This document shows positions 23,454 to 35,104 of a DNA stretch of 64,000 bases, piece by piece. Positions within the stretch are counted from its first letter, which is position 1. Every line of letters begins with the position of its first letter. Source of the stretch: Kosakonia quasisacchari (GTDB lineage Bacteria > Pseudomonadota > Gammaproteobacteria > Enterobacterales > Enterobacteriaceae). The notes under the pieces are model-generated. The model did not search any database, had not been told where the DNA came from, and saw only the letters and a list, made by a program, of their open reading frames with translations. The stretch is from assembly GCF_004331415.1 (NCBI RefSeq), contig NZ_SJOP01000005.1, positions 124,001-188,000 of the forward strand. Direction: 5' to 3'. Both the position numbers and the translations under genes were made by a program.

Positions 23454-24149
23454 ATGTTAGAAGCATTGAAACAGCAGGTGCTGGAAGCCAACCTGGCGCT
23501 GCCAAAACACAACCTGGTCACGCTGACATGGGGCAACGTCAGTGCCGTTGACCGTGCAAGCGGTCTGATGGTGATTAAACCTTCTGGCGTCGATTACAGC
23601 ATCATGACCGCTAACGATATGGTGGTCGTCAACATTACTACCGGCGAAGTGGTTGAAGGTACGAAAAAACCCTCTTCCGATACGCCGACTCACCGTCTGC
23701 TGTACCAGGCGTTTCCGACCATCGGCGGCATTGTGCACACTCATTCGCGCCACGCCACCATCTGGTCGCAGGCCGGTCAGCCGATCCCGGCTACGGGAAC
23801 TACGCATGCCGACTATTTTTATGGCGAGATCCCCTGTACCCGTAAGATGACCGATGAGGAGATCAACGGCGAATACGAGTGGGAAACCGGCAATGTGATT
23901 GTCGAAACCTTTGAGAAAAAAGGTATCGATCCGGCGCAGATGCCCGGCGTGCTGGTGCATTCTCACGGCCCGTTTGCCTGGGGTAAAAGCGCCGATGACG
24001 CGGTACATAACGCCATCGTGCTGGAAGAGGTGGCCTATATGGGCATTTTCTGTCGCCAGCTCGCCCCACAACTGCCCGCAATGCAACAAACGCTGCTGGA
24101 TAAACACTACTTACGTAAGCACGGCGCGAAGGCTTACTACGGCCAATAG
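23454..24149 (+). CDS. araD: L-ribulose-5-phosphate 4-epimerase
   Basis: 231 residues, the E. coli length. It is a class II aldolase-fold zinc epimerase that makes D-xylulose 5-phosphate, which enters the pentose phosphate pathway. Zinc ligands appear as [10 protein letters not shown] (His 95 and 97) and [10 protein letters not shown] (His 171). [12 protein letters not shown] (from about residue 73) has the conserved Ser/Asp/Thr pocket. It ends just before the operon terminator and the polB SOS box. Confidence 0.98.
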   Translation: MLEALKQQVLEANLALPKHNLVTLTWGNVSAVDRASGLMVIKPSGVDYSIMTANDMVVVNITTGEVVEGTKKPSSDTPTHRLLYQAFPTIGGIVHTHSRHATIWSQAGQPIPATGTTHADYFYGEIPCTRKMTDEEINGEYEWETGNVIVETFEKKGIDPAQMPGVLVHSHGPFAWGKSADDAVHNAIVLEEVAYMGIFCRQLAPQLPAMQQTLLDKHYLRKHGAKAYYGQ

Positions 24150-24191
24150 CTGTATAAAACCACAGCACATAACAACAAACCAGGCTATAAT
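24150..24191 (+). promoter_or_regulatory. polB promoter with LexA (SOS) box
   Basis: CTGTATAAAACCACAG (24150-24165) is a CTG-N10-CAG SOS box closely matching the E. coli polB (dinA) site. Downstream, TATAAT (24186-24191) is a perfect -10. The expected -35 position (24163-24168, CAGCAC) overlaps the LexA box, so LexA would block polymerase directly. The start point would be near 24198, 25 bases before polB. Confidence 0.8.
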
Positions 24192-24210
24192 CTCGCCTGG
24201 TTTTGTTTTA
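24177..24210 (+). terminator. Terminator of araBAD
   Basis: Stem AAACCAGGC (24177-24185), 9-base loop TATAATCTC, stem GCCTGGTTT (24195-24203), then TGTTTTA. The loop contains a perfect -10 hexamer (see polB promoter). Confidence 0.8.
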
Positions 24211-24222
24211 TGAGAGACGGCT

Positions 24223-26580
24223 GTGGCGCAGGCGCGAGAAGGTTTTATTTTAACCCGACACTGGCGGGATACCCCCACCGGGACTGAGGTGGAGTTCTGG
24301 CTGGCGACGGATAACGGCCCGCTGCGCGTCACGCTGCCGCCACAGGAGTCGGTCGCCTTTATTCCCGCCTCGCAGGTGGAAAAAGCAAAACGGCTGCTGC
24401 GCGGCGAAAAACAGTGGCGCTTAACGCCGCTGAACCTGAGCGACTTTCACCGCCAGCCGGTGTATGGCCTTTACTGCCGTGCTCATCGCCAACTGATGCG
24501 CATTGAAAAAATGCTGCGCGATGACGGCATCACCGTTTACGAAGCCGATATCCGCCCGCCGGAACGCTTTCTGATGGAGCGCTTTATCACCGCGCCGGTG
24601 TGGGTCGATGGCACACCGCAGGGTGCTGCGCTGGTTGAGGCGCGGCTGAAACCTAGCCCGCACTACCGCCCGCCGCTGAAATGGGTGTCGCTGGATATCG
24701 AAACCAGCCGCCACGGCGAGCTTTACTGCATTGGCCTTGAAGGTTGTGGGCAGCGCACGGTTTATATGCTCGGGCCGGAGAGCGATAACGCCCAGGAGCT
24801 GGATTTTGAGCTGGAGTATGTTGCCAGCCGCCCGCAACTGCTGGAAAAACTCAACGCCTGGTTTGCCACACACGATCCCGATGTGATTATTGGCTGGAGC
24901 GTCGTGCAATTCGATTTGCGCGTGCTGCAAAAAAGCGCCGAACGCTACCGCGTGCCGCTGACGCTCGGGCGCAACGGCAGCGAACTGGAGTGGCGCGAGC
25001 ACGGCTTTAAGAATGGTGTATTTTTCGCGCAGGCCACCGGCAGGCTGATTATCGATGGGATTGAGGCGCTGAAATCCGCGTTCTGGAAATTTTCCTCATT
25101 CTCGCTGGAAACCGTCTCCAGAGAGCTGCTTGGCGAAGGCAAAGCGATTGATAACCCGTGGGATCGCATGGATGAAATAGACCGACGCTTTGCCGAGGAC
25201 AAACCCGCGCTCGCCACCTATAACCTGAAAGATTGCGAACTGGTCACGCGCATCTTCCACAAGACGGAGATCATGCCGTTTCTGCTGGAGCGCGCCACGG
25301 TGAACGGTTTGCCCGTTGACCGGCACGGCGGCTCAGTGGCGGCATTCAGCCACCTCTATTTCCCGCGCATGCACCGCGCAGGCTATGTCGCGCCCAATCT
25401 CGGTGGCGTGCCGCCGCAGGCCAGCCCCGGCGGTTATGTGATGGATTCGCGCCCCGGCCTGTATGACTCGGTGCTAGTGCTGGATTACAAAAGCCTCTAC
25501 CCGTCTATTATTCGCACCTTCCTGATCGACCCCGTCGGTCTTGTTGAAGGCATGGCGCAGCCGGATAACACGCACAGCACCGAGGGGTTTCTCGGCGCGT
25601 GGTTTTCGCGTGAAAAACACTGCCTGCCAGGGATTGTCGGGCAGATCTGGCACGGGCGCGATGAGGCCAAACGTCACGGCAACAAGCCGCTGTCGCAAGC
25701 GCTGAAGATCATCATGAATGCGTTTTACGGTGTGCTCGGCACCAGCGCCTGCCGCTTTTTCGATCCGCGACTGGCATCGTCGATCACCATGCGTGGCCAC
25801 GAAATCATGCGCCAAACCAAAGCGTTGATTGAAGCGCAGGGCTACGACGTTATCTATGGCGATACCGACTCCACCTTCGTCTGGTTAAAGCAAGCCCACA
25901 GCGAAGAGGATGCCGCGCGTATTGGCCGCGCGCTGGTCGAGCACGTCAATGGTTGGTGGTCGGCGCATCTTAAAAGTCAGCAACTGGAGAGCGCGCTGGA
26001 GCTGGAGTTTGAAACCCATTTTTGCCGGTTTCTGATGCCTACAATTCGTGGCACCGAACAGGGCAGCAAAAAGCGTTACGCCGGGATGATTCAGGAAGGC
26101 GAGAGCCAGCGCATGGTGTTTAAGGGGCTGGAAACCGTGCGTACAGACTGGACACCACTGGCTCAACAGTTCCAGCAAGCGCTTTATTTGCGGGTGTTTC
26201 GCAACGAGCCTTATCAGGACTATGTCCGCGAAACCATTGCCAGCCTGATGGCGGGCGAACTCGATGATCAGCTTATTTATCGCAAGCGCCTGCGCAGGGC
26301 GCTCTCGGAGTACGAACGTAACGTGCCACCGCACGTGCGCGCTGCACGCCTGGCGGATGAAGAGAACCGCAAGCGTGGCCGCCCGGCGCAGTACCAGAAC
26401 CGCGGCACCATCAAGTATGTCTGGACCACCGGCGGGCCGGAACCGGTCGACTACCAGCACTCGCCACTCGATTACGATCACTACCTGAGTAAACAATTGC
26501 AGCCGGTTGCCGAGGGAATTCTGCCTTTCATTGACGACGATTTTGCTACACTACTTACAGGGCAACTGGGACTCTTTTGA
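24223..26580 (+). CDS. polB: DNA polymerase II
   Basis: 785-residue family B polymerase (783 in E. coli) with 3'-5' exonuclease, used in replication restart and translesion synthesis during SOS. Exo I is [15 protein letters not shown] (aspartate and glutamate catalytic, near residue 156). Polymerase motif A is [14 protein letters not shown] (about residue 418), motif B has [12 protein letters not shown], and motif C is [11 protein letters not shown] (about residue 545). The C terminus GQLGLF is the beta-clamp binding peptide. Translation starts at GTG (24223). It is monocistronic under LexA control. Confidence 0.98.
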   Translation: MAQAREGFILTRHWRDTPTGTEVEFWLATDNGPLRVTLPPQESVAFIPASQVEKAKRLLRGEKQWRLTPLNLSDFHRQPVYGLYCRAHRQLMRIEKMLRDDGITVYEADIRPPERFLMERFITAPVWVDGTPQGAALVEARLKPSPHYRPPLKWVSLDIETSRHGELYCIGLEGCGQRTVYMLGPESDNAQELDFELEYVASRPQLLEKLNAWFATHDPDVIIGWSVVQFDLRVLQKSAERYRVPLTLGRNGSELEWREHGFKNGVFFAQATGRLIIDGIEALKSAFWKFSSFSLETVSRELLGEGKAIDNPWDRMDEIDRRFAEDKPALATYNLKDCELVTRIFHKTEIMPFLLERATVNGLPVDRHGGSVAAFSHLYFPRMHRAGYVAPNLGGVPPQASPGGYVMDSRPGLYDSVLVLDYKSLYPSIIRTFLIDPVGLVEGMAQPDNTHSTEGFLGAWFSREKHCLPGIVGQIWHGRDEAKRHGNKPLSQALKIIMNAFYGVLGTSACRFFDPRLASSITMRGHEIMRQTKALIEAQGYDVIYGDTDSTFVWLKQAHSEEDAARIGRALVEHVNGWWSAHLKSQQLESALELEFETHFCRFLMPTIRGTEQGSKKRYAGMIQEGESQRMVFKGLETVRTDWTPLAQQFQQALYLRVFRNEPYQDYVRETIASLMAGELDDQLIYRKRLRRALSEYERNVPPHVRAARLADEENRKRGRPAQYQNRGTIKYVWTTGGPEPVDYQHSPLDYDHYLSKQLQPVAEGILPFIDDDFATLLTGQLGLF

Positions 26581-26745
26581 GGTTTACATGTCGCGTTTCC
26601 CGGCTTGCAACATTACCGCTATACCCTGGCCATTTCGGCTTTCCACCGCGAGCGGCGTGAAAGACAGCAGGTATAGATAGTGACGAAAGGGATTGCTTCC
26701 TTTACCATAGCGCCCTTCCTTTTTCTGGCCCCAAATTTTGTACGC

Positions 26746-26763
26746 CCGCCTGCCTTCAGGCGG
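26746..26763 (+). other. Hairpin in the polB-rapA gap
   Basis: CCGCCTG-CCTT-CAGGCGG: a perfect 7-bp stem with a 4-base loop in the 224-base space between polB and rapA, with no T run after it. It may lie in the rapA leader or mark the polB 3' end. Confidence 0.5.
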
Positions 26764-26804
26764 TGACGAACTATTGCCTGCAATTTGAGATATAGAGTTC
26801 ATTT

Positions 26805-29711
26805 ATGCCCTTTACACTTGGTCAACGCTGGATTAGCGACACGGAAAGCGAACTCGGACTTGGCACAGTCGTCGCAATGGATGCGCGCACGGTCACCCTC
26901 CTTTTTCCGGCTACGGGTGAAAACCGTCTGTACGCTCGCAGCGACTCCCCGGTTACCCGCGTGATGTTCAACCCCGGTGATACGGTGACCAGCCATGATG
27001 GCTGGCAGCTCACAATTGAAGACGTAAAAGAGGAAAACGGGCTGCTCGCTTACACCGGCACACGCCTGGACACGCAGGAAAGCAATGTCATCCTGCGCGA
27101 AGTGTTGCTCGACAGCAAACTGGTATTCAGCAAGCCGCAAGACCGCTTATTCGCCGGGCAGATCGACCGAATGGATCGCTTCGCGTTGCGTTTTCGCGCG
27201 CGTAAATACCAAAGTGAACAGTACCGTATGCCGTGGAGCGGCTTGCGTGGCCAGCGCACCAACCTGATCCCGCACCAGTTGCACATCGCGCATGATGTGG
27301 GCCGTCGCCATGCCCCGCGCGTATTGCTGGCAGATGAAGTGGGTCTTGGAAAAACCATCGAAGCCGGGATGATCCTGCACCAACAGTTACTTTCTGGTGC
27401 AGCTGATCGCGTGCTGATCGTGGTGCCGGAAACCCTGCAACATCAGTGGCTGGTCGAAATGCTGCGCCGCTTCAACCTGCGTTTCGCCCTGTTTGATGAT
27501 GAACGTTACGCCGAAGCGCAGCACGATGCCGACAACCCGTTCGAGACCGAGCAACTGGTGATTTGCTCGCTCGATTTCGTGCGCCGTAACAAGCAGCGCC
27601 TGGAGCATCTGTGCGATGCCGAATGGGATCTGCTGGTGGTCGACGAAGCGCACCATCTGGTGTGGAGCGAAAACGAAGCCAGCCGTGAATATCAGGCGAT
27701 TGAGCAACTTGCTGAGCGCGTACCGGGTATTCTGCTGCTGACCGCCACCCCGGAACAGTTGGGAATGGAGAGCCACTTTGCACGCCTGCGCTTGCTGGAT
27801 CCGAACCGTTTCCATGATTTCGTCCAGTTCGTTGAAGAGCAGCAAAATTACCGTCCGGTCGCCGACGCCGTTGCCCTGCTGCTGGCGGGCGAACGCCTGA
27901 GTAACGATGACCTAAATATGTTGAGCGATCTGGTGGGCGAGCAGGATATCGAACCGCTGCTGCAAACCGCCAACAGCGATCGCGACGGCGCGACTGCCGC
28001 GCGCCAGGAACTGATTTCCATGCTGATGGACCGACACGGCACCAGCCGTGTGCTGTTCCGCAACACCCGTAACGGTGTAAAAGGTTTCCCGAAACGCGAG
28101 CTGCACACCGTTAAGCTACCGCTGCCGACGCAGTATCAAACGGCGATTAAAGTCTCCGGCATCATGGGTGCGCGTAAAAGTCAGGAAGAGCGCGCTCGCG
28201 ATATGCTCTACCCGGAGCAGATTTATCAGGAATTTGAAGGTGATACCGGTACATGGTGGAACTTCGACCCACGTGTTGAGTGGCTGATGGGCTATCTCAC
28301 CAGCCACCGCTCGCAAAAAGTGCTGGTGATTTGCGCCAAAGCCGCCACCGCGCTGCAACTGGAGCAGGTGCTGCGTGAACGCGAGGGTATCCGTGCAGCG
28401 GTGTTCCATGAAGGTATGTCAATCATTGAACGCGACCGCGCAGCGGCGTGGTTCGGTGAAGAGGACAGCGGCGCGCAGGTCCTGTTGTGCTCGGAAATCG
28501 GTTCTGAAGGGCGTAACTTCCAGTTCGCCAGCCATCTGGTGATGTTCGATCTGCCGTTTAACCCGGATCTGCTGGAGCAGCGCATCGGCCGTCTGGATCG
28601 TATTGGTCAGGCGCACGATATTCAGATCCATGTGCCTTATCTGGAAAAAACCGCGCAGTCTGTGCTGGTGCGCTGGTATCACGAAGGGCTGGACGCCTTT
28701 GAGCACACCTGCCCGACCGGGCGCACTATCTACGATAGCGTCCACAATGATCTGATTAATTACCTGGCAGCACCGGAAGATACTGACGGTTTTGATCAGC
28801 TGATCAAAACCTGCCGTGAGCAGCATGACGCGCTGAAAGCGCAGTTGGAACAAGGCCGCGACCGCTTGCTGGAGATCCACTCTAACGGCGGTGAAAAAGC
28901 GCAGGCGCTGGCCGAAAGCATTGCCGAGCAGGACGACGACACCGCGCTTATTGCCTTCGCCATGAACCTGTTCGATATCATTGGTATTAACCAGGACGAT
29001 CGCGGTGAAAACATGATCGTCCTGACGCCATCGGATCATATGCTGGTGCCGGATTTCCCGGGCCTGCCGGAAGATGGCTGCACCATTACCTTTGATCGTG
29101 ACGTCGCGCTTTCACGCGAGGATGCGCAGTTTGTCACCTGGGAACACCCGATCATTCGTAATGGTTTGGATCTGATCCTTTCTGGTGATACCGGCAGCAG
29201 TACCATTTCGTTGCTGAAAAACAAAGCGCTGCCAGTCGGTACGCTGCTGCTGGAGCTGATTTACGTAGTGGAAGCGCAGGCACCGAAACAGCTGCAACTT
29301 AATCGCTTCTTGCCATCAACGCCGATCCGCCTGCTGATGGACAAAAACGGCACTAACCTCGCCGGCCAGGTGGAGTTCGAAAGCTTTAACCGCCAACTTA
29401 GCGCAGTGAATCGCCATACTGGCAGCAAGCTGGTAAACGCGGTTCAGCAGGAGGTTTACACCATTCTGCAAAAAGGTGAAGCGCAGGTGGAAACGGCAGC
29501 ACGCGAACTGATTGAGGCCGCGCGCAGCGAAGCGGATGAAAAGCTGTCGGCAGAACTGGCGCGTCTGGAAGCATTAAAAGCGGTTAACCCGAACATTCGC
29601 GACGACGAACTTGCCGCCATTGAGAGCAACCGTCTGCAAGTGATGGAAAGCCTGGCGCAGGCGGGCTGGCGGCTTGATGCGCTGCGTTTGATTGTCGTGA
29701 CGCACCAATAA
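26805..29711 (+). CDS. rapA: RNA polymerase recycling ATPase RapA (HepA)
   Basis: 968 residues, the E. coli length. It is a SWI2/SNF2-family ATPase that binds core RNA polymerase and recycles stalled complexes after transcription. It has an N-terminal Tudor-like pair ([24 protein letters not shown]), helicase motif [16 protein letters not shown] (about residues 173-187), DEAH box VVDEAHH (about residues 279-285), motif [10 protein letters not shown], and the C-lobe [11 protein letters not shown]. The C-terminal RapA-specific domain follows. rluA starts 11 bases downstream, so the two probably share a transcript. Confidence 0.98.
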   Translation: MPFTLGQRWISDTESELGLGTVVAMDARTVTLLFPATGENRLYARSDSPVTRVMFNPGDTVTSHDGWQLTIEDVKEENGLLAYTGTRLDTQESNVILREVLLDSKLVFSKPQDRLFAGQIDRMDRFALRFRARKYQSEQYRMPWSGLRGQRTNLIPHQLHIAHDVGRRHAPRVLLADEVGLGKTIEAGMILHQQLLSGAADRVLIVVPETLQHQWLVEMLRRFNLRFALFDDERYAEAQHDADNPFETEQLVICSLDFVRRNKQRLEHLCDAEWDLLVVDEAHHLVWSENEASREYQAIEQLAERVPGILLLTATPEQLGMESHFARLRLLDPNRFHDFVQFVEEQQNYRPVADAVALLLAGERLSNDDLNMLSDLVGEQDIEPLLQTANSDRDGATAARQELISMLMDRHGTSRVLFRNTRNGVKGFPKRELHTVKLPLPTQYQTAIKVSGIMGARKSQEERARDMLYPEQIYQEFEGDTGTWWNFDPRVEWLMGYLTSHRSQKVLVICAKAATALQLEQVLREREGIRAAVFHEGMSIIERDRAAAWFGEEDSGAQVLLCSEIGSEGRNFQFASHLVMFDLPFNPDLLEQRIGRLDRIGQAHDIQIHVPYLEKTAQSVLVRWYHEGLDAFEHTCPTGRTIYDSVHNDLINYLAAPEDTDGFDQLIKTCREQHDALKAQLEQGRDRLLEIHSNGGEKAQALAESIAEQDDDTALIAFAMNLFDIIGINQDDRGENMIVLTPSDHMLVPDFPGLPEDGCTITFDRDVALSREDAQFVTWEHPIIRNGLDLILSGDTGSSTISLLKNKALPVGTLLLELIYVVEAQAPKQLQLNRFLPSTPIRLLMDKNGTNLAGQVEFESFNRQLSAVNRHTGSKLVNAVQQEVYTILQKGEAQVETAARELIEAARSEADEKLSAELARLEALKAVNPNIRDDELAAIESNRLQVMESLAQAGWRLDALRLIVVTHQ

Positions 29712-29722
29712 CGGAGCCCGCA

Positions 29723-30382
29723 ATGCTGATGGAACCCTACAATCCGCCGCAGGATCCCTGGCTGGTGATTCTGTATCAGGATCAGCACATTATGGTCGTC
29801 AACAAGCCCAGTGGTTTGTTGTCGGTGCCAGGGCGTCTGGATGAGCATAAAGACAGCGTGATGACGCGTATTCAGCGCGACTTCCCGCAGGCTGAATCCG
29901 TACACCGCCTGGATATGGCGACCAGCGGTGTGATTGTAGTGGCGCTGACCAAAGATGCCGAGCGTGAGTTAAAACGCCAGTTCCGCGAACGTGAGCCGAA
30001 AAAGCAGTATCTGGCACGCGTTTGGGGTCATCCGGAAAAAGCCGAAGGGCTGGTAGATTTACCGCTGATTTGCGACTGGCCGAACAGACCAAAGCAGAAA
30101 GTGTGTTTTGAAACCGGCAAAGCGGCGCAGACCGAGTATGAAGTGCTGGCGTATGAGGAAGATGGCACCGCTCGCGTGCGTCTGAAGCCGATTACCGGGC
30201 GCTCGCATCAGTTACGCGTGCATATGTTAGCGTTAGGACATCCGATCCTCGGTGACCGTTTTTACGCCACGCCAGAAGCGCTGGCTATGGCACCGCGTTT
30301 GCTGCTGCATGCAGAGACGCTGACCATCACCCATCCGGCATTTGGCAATAGCATGACATTTAAAGCACCGGTCGATTTTTAA
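29723..30382 (+). CDS. rluA: Dual-specificity pseudouridine synthase RluA
   Basis: 219 residues, the E. coli length. It isomerises U746 of 23S rRNA and U32 of several tRNAs to pseudouridine. The catalytic aspartate lies in HRLDMATSGVIV (about residue 64) and the family motif GRSHQLRVHMLALGHPILGD (about residues 168-187) is intact. It has no S4 domain, as in the RluA type. The ATG at 29723 follows a CGGAG site; a second ATG two codons later is possible. Confidence 0.97.
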   Translation: MLMEPYNPPQDPWLVILYQDQHIMVVNKPSGLLSVPGRLDEHKDSVMTRIQRDFPQAESVHRLDMATSGVIVVALTKDAERELKRQFREREPKKQYLARVWGHPEKAEGLVDLPLICDWPNRPKQKVCFETGKAAQTEYEVLAYEEDGTARVRLKPITGRSHQLRVHMLALGHPILGDRFYATPEALAMAPRLLLHAETLTITHPAFGNSMTFKAPVDF

Positions 30383-30416
30383 AAGGTTCCCCGGCTTTGC
30401 GCCCGGGGAACCTTTA
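30382..30416. terminator. Bidirectional terminator between rluA and djlA
   Basis: AAAGGTTCCCCGG (30382-30394) pairs with CCGGGGAACCTTT (30403-30415). The A/T arms flank a strong GC stem, so it can serve both convergent genes; it overlaps the last base of rluA. Confidence 0.85.
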
Positions 30417-30421
30417 CAACG

Positions 30422-31243
30422 TTAGCGAAAACCCTTCTGCTCGCGAATCAGCTCGTAAGCTTTCTGAATTTCCTGCGCTTTTTGTTTCGCCATCTCCATC
30501 ATCTCCGGCGGCAGCCCTTTCGCCACCAGTTTGTCCGGATGATGCTCGCCCATCAGCTTACGGTAGGCACGCTTGATGGTGGTCGCATCGTCCGACGGCT
30601 TCACACCCAGCACATTACAGGCATCTTCCAGCGTCGGTCCACGTTGCGCCTGCTGCCAGCCACCACCACCCGCTTGCTGCTGATGCTGATAACCACCGCC
30701 AAACTGCGCTCCGCCCTGCATCATGCGCAAAAACTGATCGAATTGCAGACGCGAAATACCCAGCTCCTCGGCGATAACGTACAACACTTCACGTTCGCTG
30801 GGGTGCAAAGAACCATCGGCGAAGGCCGCCTGGATTTGAATTTCCAGAAACATCCTAATCAAGTCGAAACGTCCGAAGCAGACGCTGCGAAACTGACGCA
30901 TCTTGTCGCGTAACGGGTAATTATCCGTCTTGCCGACGCGAAACGCCTGCTGCGCTGCGCTGCGCGACTCACCGTGCAGGTTTAAGCGATCCATAAACAA
31001 GCTGGCCACCTGGATATCCGCCTCGGTCACCCGGCCTTTCGATTTGGTTAGATGCCCCATCACCTCAAAGGTGGTGGCGAAAAAGAGCGTCTGACGTTCG
31101 CGCTGGTTGGCAAACCACGCCATTTTTCGGCTGCGCGCCTTGTCAAAAAAGTGCCCGACTAACAACCCAAGAACCGCGCCCCAAAAGCCGCCGCCCATGA
31201 AAAGAGCGATGACAACACCAACCACTTTTCCCCAATACTGCAT
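30422..31243 (-). CDS. djlA: DnaJ-like membrane co-chaperone DjlA
   Basis: 273 residues (271 in E. coli). It is a type III membrane protein with one N-terminal transmembrane helix with paired glycines ([31 protein letters not shown], residues 3-33). A central TerB-like helical domain and a Gln/Gly-rich linker ([14 protein letters not shown], about residue 185) follow, then a C-terminal J domain with the HPD motif (GEHHPDKLV). It stimulates DnaK and influences the Rcs phosphorelay and capsule synthesis. It diverges from lptD. Confidence 0.96.
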   Translation of the reverse strand: MQYWGKVVGVVIALFMGGGFWGAVLGLLVGHFFDKARSRKMAWFANQRERQTLFFATTFEVMGHLTKSKGRVTEADIQVASLFMDRLNLHGESRSAAQQAFRVGKTDNYPLRDKMRQFRSVCFGRFDLIRMFLEIQIQAAFADGSLHPSEREVLYVIAEELGISRLQFDQFLRMMQGGAQFGGGYQHQQQAGGGGWQQAQRGPTLEDACNVLGVKPSDDATTIKRAYRKLMGEHHPDKLVAKGLPPEMMEMAKQKAQEIQKAYELIREQKGFR

Positions 31244-31439
31244 ATACTCCCCAAATCGTCATGCCGTCGGCTAAAATTTGCTTTATCATACCCGTCATTC
31301 TATGCCATGCACAGGCGCAGTCTTCTCCCCCTGGCTCGAACGCGGGCAGGATTAAAACTAGCGTTGCAAAGGCGAGTAAGTTAGTCTCAGACCGTTTGCC
31401 AGCGTAAAGCCACAGATGACGGAACAACAAATACAACGT

Positions 31440-33764
31440 ATGAAAAAACGTATCCCCACCCTCCTGGCCACCATGATTGGCTCTGCCCTTTACAGCCAGC
31501 AGGGGATGGCAGCCGATCTTGCCTCGCAGTGTATGCTTGGCGTTCCCAGCTACAACCGCCCCCTGGTACAGGGCGACACCAATAATTTGCCGGTGACGAT
31601 CAATGCCGATCACGCAAAAGGCAACTACCCTGACGATGCCGTTTTTACCGGCAATGTCGATATTAATCAGGGAAATAGCCGTTTGCAGGCCGATGAGGTG
31701 CAGCTTCATCAGCAGCAGCCAGAAGGTCAGACGGACCCGGTTCGCACAGTGGATGCACTCGGTAATGTGCACTATGACGATAACCAGGTCATCCTGAAAG
31801 GTCCTAAAGGTTGGTCAAACCTGAACACCAAAGATACCAATGTCTGGCAAGGTGATTACCAGATGGTGGGTCGTCAGGGGCGCGGCACCGCCGATCTGAT
31901 GAAACAGCGTGGACAAAACCGCTACACCATTCTGGACAATGGGATGTTTACTTCTTGCCTGCCTGGTTCAAACACCTGGAGCGTTGTCGGCAGTGAAGTT
32001 ATTCAGGATCGCCAGGAGCAGGTTGCAGAAATCTGGAATGCGCGCTTTAAGCTCGGCCCGGTGCCGGTGTTCTACAGCCCGTATTTGCAATTACCTATCG
32101 GTGACAAGCGCCGCTCAGGTTTTCTGATCCCCAATGCCAAGTACAGCACGACGAACTATTTCGAGTTCTATCTGCCCTACTACTGGAACATTGCGCCAAA
32201 TATGGATGCGACGATCACGCCGCACTACATCCATAAACGTGGCAACGTGCAGTGGGAAAACGAATTCCGTTATCTGACGCAGGCAGGTGCTGGCCTTATT
32301 GAGTTCGATTACCTGCCTTCAGACAAAGTGTTCCAGGATGAATACCCGACCGAAGGGGAACGTCACCGCTGGCTATTTTACTGGCAACATGCCGGGGTAA
32401 TGGATCAGGTTTGGCGTTTCAATGTTGACTACACCAAAGTCAGCGATCCGCATTATTTTAACGATTTTACGTCAAAATATGGTTCTAGTACTGACGGCTA
32501 TGCCACGCAGATTTTCAGTGCGGGTTATGGAGTAGAAAATTTCAATGCCACAGTGACAACCAAACAGTTCCAGGTTTTTAACCGCCAGAACAGTAACTCG
32601 TACGCTGCGCTACCCCAGGTGGACGTGAACTGGTATCACAACGATCTTGGTCCGTTTGATTTCCGTACTTACGGCCAGGCGGTGAAATTTACCAACACCA
32701 ATTCGAGTTTGCCTGAAGCGACGCGTGTACATCTGGAACCTACGCTCAGTCTGCCCGTTTCCAACGCCTGGAGCAGCCTGAATACCGAAGTGAAAATGCT
32801 GGCGACCCACTACCAGCAGAGCAATATCGATAACACCAACTATAAAGAGTCCGTTAGCCGCGTTATGCCGCAATTTAAAACGGACGGAAAACTGGTCTTT
32901 GAACGTGATATGAACTGGGCAGAGGGCTACACCCAGACGCTGGAGCCGCGCGCTCAGTATCTGTATGTGCCGTATCGCGATCAGAGCCATATCAACAACT
33001 ACGATTCCTCGCTGCTGCAATCCGACTACAGCGGGCTGTTCCGCGATCGCACTTATGGCGGTCTGGACCGTATCGCGTCAGCAAACCAGGTTACTACCGG
33101 CGTCACAACCCGCATTTATGATGAAGCGGCGGTTGAACGTTTTAACGTTTCTGTTGGTCAAATCTACTATTTCACCGAGTCCCGTACCGGTGATGACAAC
33201 ATTAACTGGGAGAAAGACAACAAAACAGGTTCGCTGGTGTGGGCAGGCGATACATACTGGCGTATTTCTGACCGTTGGGGTCTGCGCGGCGGGGTGCAGT
33301 ATGACACCCGTCTGAATAATATCGCTAACAGCAGCTCGTCGCTGGAGTATCGCCGCGATGAAGACCGGATGCTGCAATTGAGCTACCGTTACGCCAGCCC
33401 GGAATACATTCAGGCTACGCTACCAACCTATGCTACCGCAGCGCAGTATAAAGATGGTATTTCGCAGGTAGGTGCCGCAGGAAGCTGGCCAATTGCGGAC
33501 CGCTGGTCCATCGTTGGTGCGTATTATTTCGATACCAATACCAGTAAACCTGCCGATCAGATGGTGGGGCTGCAATATAACTCCTGCTGTTATGCGATTC
33601 GCGTTGGCTATGAGCGCAAAATCAACGGCTGGGAAAATGAACAAAGCAAATATGACAAAGTCATCGGTTTCAACATTGAGCTGCGTGGCTTGAGTTCCAA
33701 CTACGGTCTGGGGACGCAACAAATGCTGCGTTCGAACATTCTGCCGTACCGTAGCTCAATGTGA
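31440..33764 (+). CDS. lptD: LPS assembly outer-membrane protein LptD
   Basis: 774 residues from ATG 31440 (784 in E. coli); the 8 codons upstream are not needed and the chosen start gives the signal peptide [24 protein letters not shown], cleaved before ADLA. The mature protein has an N-terminal OstA/jellyroll domain and a 26-strand barrel that inserts LPS with LptE. The four disulfide cysteines are present: ASQCML, FTSCLPG and the adjacent pair NSCCYA. Short deletions in extracellular loops account for the length difference. It leads the lptD-surA-pdxA-rsmA-apaGH cluster. Confidence 0.98.
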   Translation: MKKRIPTLLATMIGSALYSQQGMAADLASQCMLGVPSYNRPLVQGDTNNLPVTINADHAKGNYPDDAVFTGNVDINQGNSRLQADEVQLHQQQPEGQTDPVRTVDALGNVHYDDNQVILKGPKGWSNLNTKDTNVWQGDYQMVGRQGRGTADLMKQRGQNRYTILDNGMFTSCLPGSNTWSVVGSEVIQDRQEQVAEIWNARFKLGPVPVFYSPYLQLPIGDKRRSGFLIPNAKYSTTNYFEFYLPYYWNIAPNMDATITPHYIHKRGNVQWENEFRYLTQAGAGLIEFDYLPSDKVFQDEYPTEGERHRWLFYWQHAGVMDQVWRFNVDYTKVSDPHYFNDFTSKYGSSTDGYATQIFSAGYGVENFNATVTTKQFQVFNRQNSNSYAALPQVDVNWYHNDLGPFDFRTYGQAVKFTNTNSSLPEATRVHLEPTLSLPVSNAWSSLNTEVKMLATHYQQSNIDNTNYKESVSRVMPQFKTDGKLVFERDMNWAEGYTQTLEPRAQYLYVPYRDQSHINNYDSSLLQSDYSGLFRDRTYGGLDRIASANQVTTGVTTRIYDEAAVERFNVSVGQIYYFTESRTGDDNINWEKDNKTGSLVWAGDTYWRISDRWGLRGGVQYDTRLNNIANSSSSLEYRRDEDRMLQLSYRYASPEYIQATLPTYATAAQYKDGISQVGAAGSWPIADRWSIVGAYYFDTNTSKPADQMVGLQYNSCCYAIRVGYERKINGWENEQSKYDKVIGFNIELRGLSSNYGLGTQQMLRSNILPYRSSM

Positions 33765-33817
33765 TCTCTTTGATTTGCAACGTAATCCGCATTGCGGTTA
33801 ATTGAAATGGAAAAGGT

Positions 33818-35104
33818 ATGAAGAACTGGAAAACGCTGCTTCTCGGTATCGCTATGGTTGCGAATACCAGTTTCGCCGCGCCTCAGGTTGTTGATAAAGT
33901 CGCCGCCGTGGTCAATAACGGCGTGGTGCTGGAAAGTGACGTTGATGGTTTGATGCAATCCGTGAAGGCCAACGCAGGCCAGGCGGGGCAACAGTTACCG
34001 GACGACGCAACGCTGCGCCACCAGATCCTTGAACGTTTGATCATGGATCAAATCATTTTGCAGATGGGCACGAAAATGGGCGTCAAAGTAACTGACGAAC
34101 AGCTTGATGCCGCCATTGCTGACATTGCCAAACAAAACAATATGACGATGGATCAGATGCGTAGCCGTCTGGCCTATGACGGGGTGAATTTCAACACCTA
34201 CCGCAATCAGATCCGCAAAGAGATGATCATCTCAGAAGTCCGTAATGGTGAAGTTCGCCGTCGCGTTACCGTTCTGCCGCAGGAAGTTGAAGCCCTGGCG
34301 CAGCAGGTTGGCAACCAGAATGATGCCAGCACTGAGCTGAACCTGAGCCACATTTTGATCCCATTACCGGAAAATCCAACCTCCGATCAAGTGAACGAAG
34401 CAGAAAGCCAGGCGCGTTCAATTGTGGAACAAGCTCGTAATGGCGGTGACTTTGGCAAATTGGCCATCACCTACTCTGCCGATCAGCAAGCACTGAAAGG
34501 CGGCCAGATGGGTTGGGGCAGAATCCAGGAACTGCCGAGCATTTTTGCACAGGCACTGAGCACGGCGAAAAAAGGCGATATAGTTGGCCCAATCCGTTCA
34601 GGTGTTGGCTTCCATATCCTGAAAGTGAACGATCTTCGCGGTCAGACACAGAGTATCTCTGTGACGGAAGTTCATGCCCGCCATATCCTGCTGAAGCCGT
34701 CACCAATCATGAGCGACGATCAAGCACGCGTGAAACTGGAACAGATCGCAGCCGATATTAAGAGTGGCAAAACCACTTTTGCTAACGCGGCGAAAGAGTT
34801 CTCTCAGGATCCGGGCTCTGCAAACCAGGGCGGCGATCTCGGCTGGGCGTCAGCGGATATTTACGATCCGGCCTTCCGCGATGCGCTGATGAAACTGAAA
34901 CGCGGCCAGATGAGCGGCCCGGTTCACTCCTCCTTTGGCTGGCACCTGATCGAAATGCTGGATAGCCGTAACGTCGACAAAACCGATGCGGCGCAAAAAG
35001 ACAAAGCCTATCGCATGCTGATGAACCGTAAGTTCTCTGAAGAAGCGGCAACCTGGATGCAGGAACAGCGCGCCAGCGCCTATGTCAAAATTCTGAGCAA
35101 CTAA
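33818..35104 (+). CDS. surA: Periplasmic chaperone and prolyl isomerase SurA
   Basis: 428 residues, the E. coli length. A signal peptide [20 protein letters not shown] is cleaved before APQ. The N-terminal chaperone domain is followed by two parvulin-type isomerase domains (about residues 170-270, starting [14 protein letters not shown], and 280-380, starting [12 protein letters not shown]) and a C-terminal helix. It escorts outer-membrane proteins, including LptD encoded just upstream, to the Bam complex. Its stop overlaps the pdxA ATG by one base (TAATG). Confidence 0.98.
   Translation: MKNWKTLLLGIAMVANTSFAAPQVVDKVAAVVNNGVVLESDVDGLMQSVKANAGQAGQQLPDDATLRHQILERLIMDQIILQMGTKMGVKVTDEQLDAAIADIAKQNNMTMDQMRSRLAYDGVNFNTYRNQIRKEMIISEVRNGEVRRRVTVLPQEVEALAQQVGNQNDASTELNLSHILIPLPENPTSDQVNEAESQARSIVEQARNGGDFGKLAITYSADQQALKGGQMGWGRIQELPSIFAQALSTAKKGDIVGPIRSGVGFHILKVNDLRGQTQSISVTEVHARHILLKPSPIMSDDQARVKLEQIAADIKSGKTTFANAAKEFSQDPGSANQGGDLGWASADIYDPAFRDALMKLKRGQMSGPVHSSFGWHLIEMLDSRNVDKTDAAQKDKAYRMLMNRKFSEEAATWMQEQRASAYVKILSN

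Noticed and set aside
26588..26680. 30-codon open frame after polB
   Set aside because: No clear ribosome site, composition like non-coding DNA and no recognisable relatives.
31330..31420. Sigma-E promoter of lptD
   Set aside because: E. coli lptD has one, but the candidate -35-like AAAACTA and -10-like TCTCAGA here are about 24 bases apart, too far for sigma-E. Start-site mapping would be needed.
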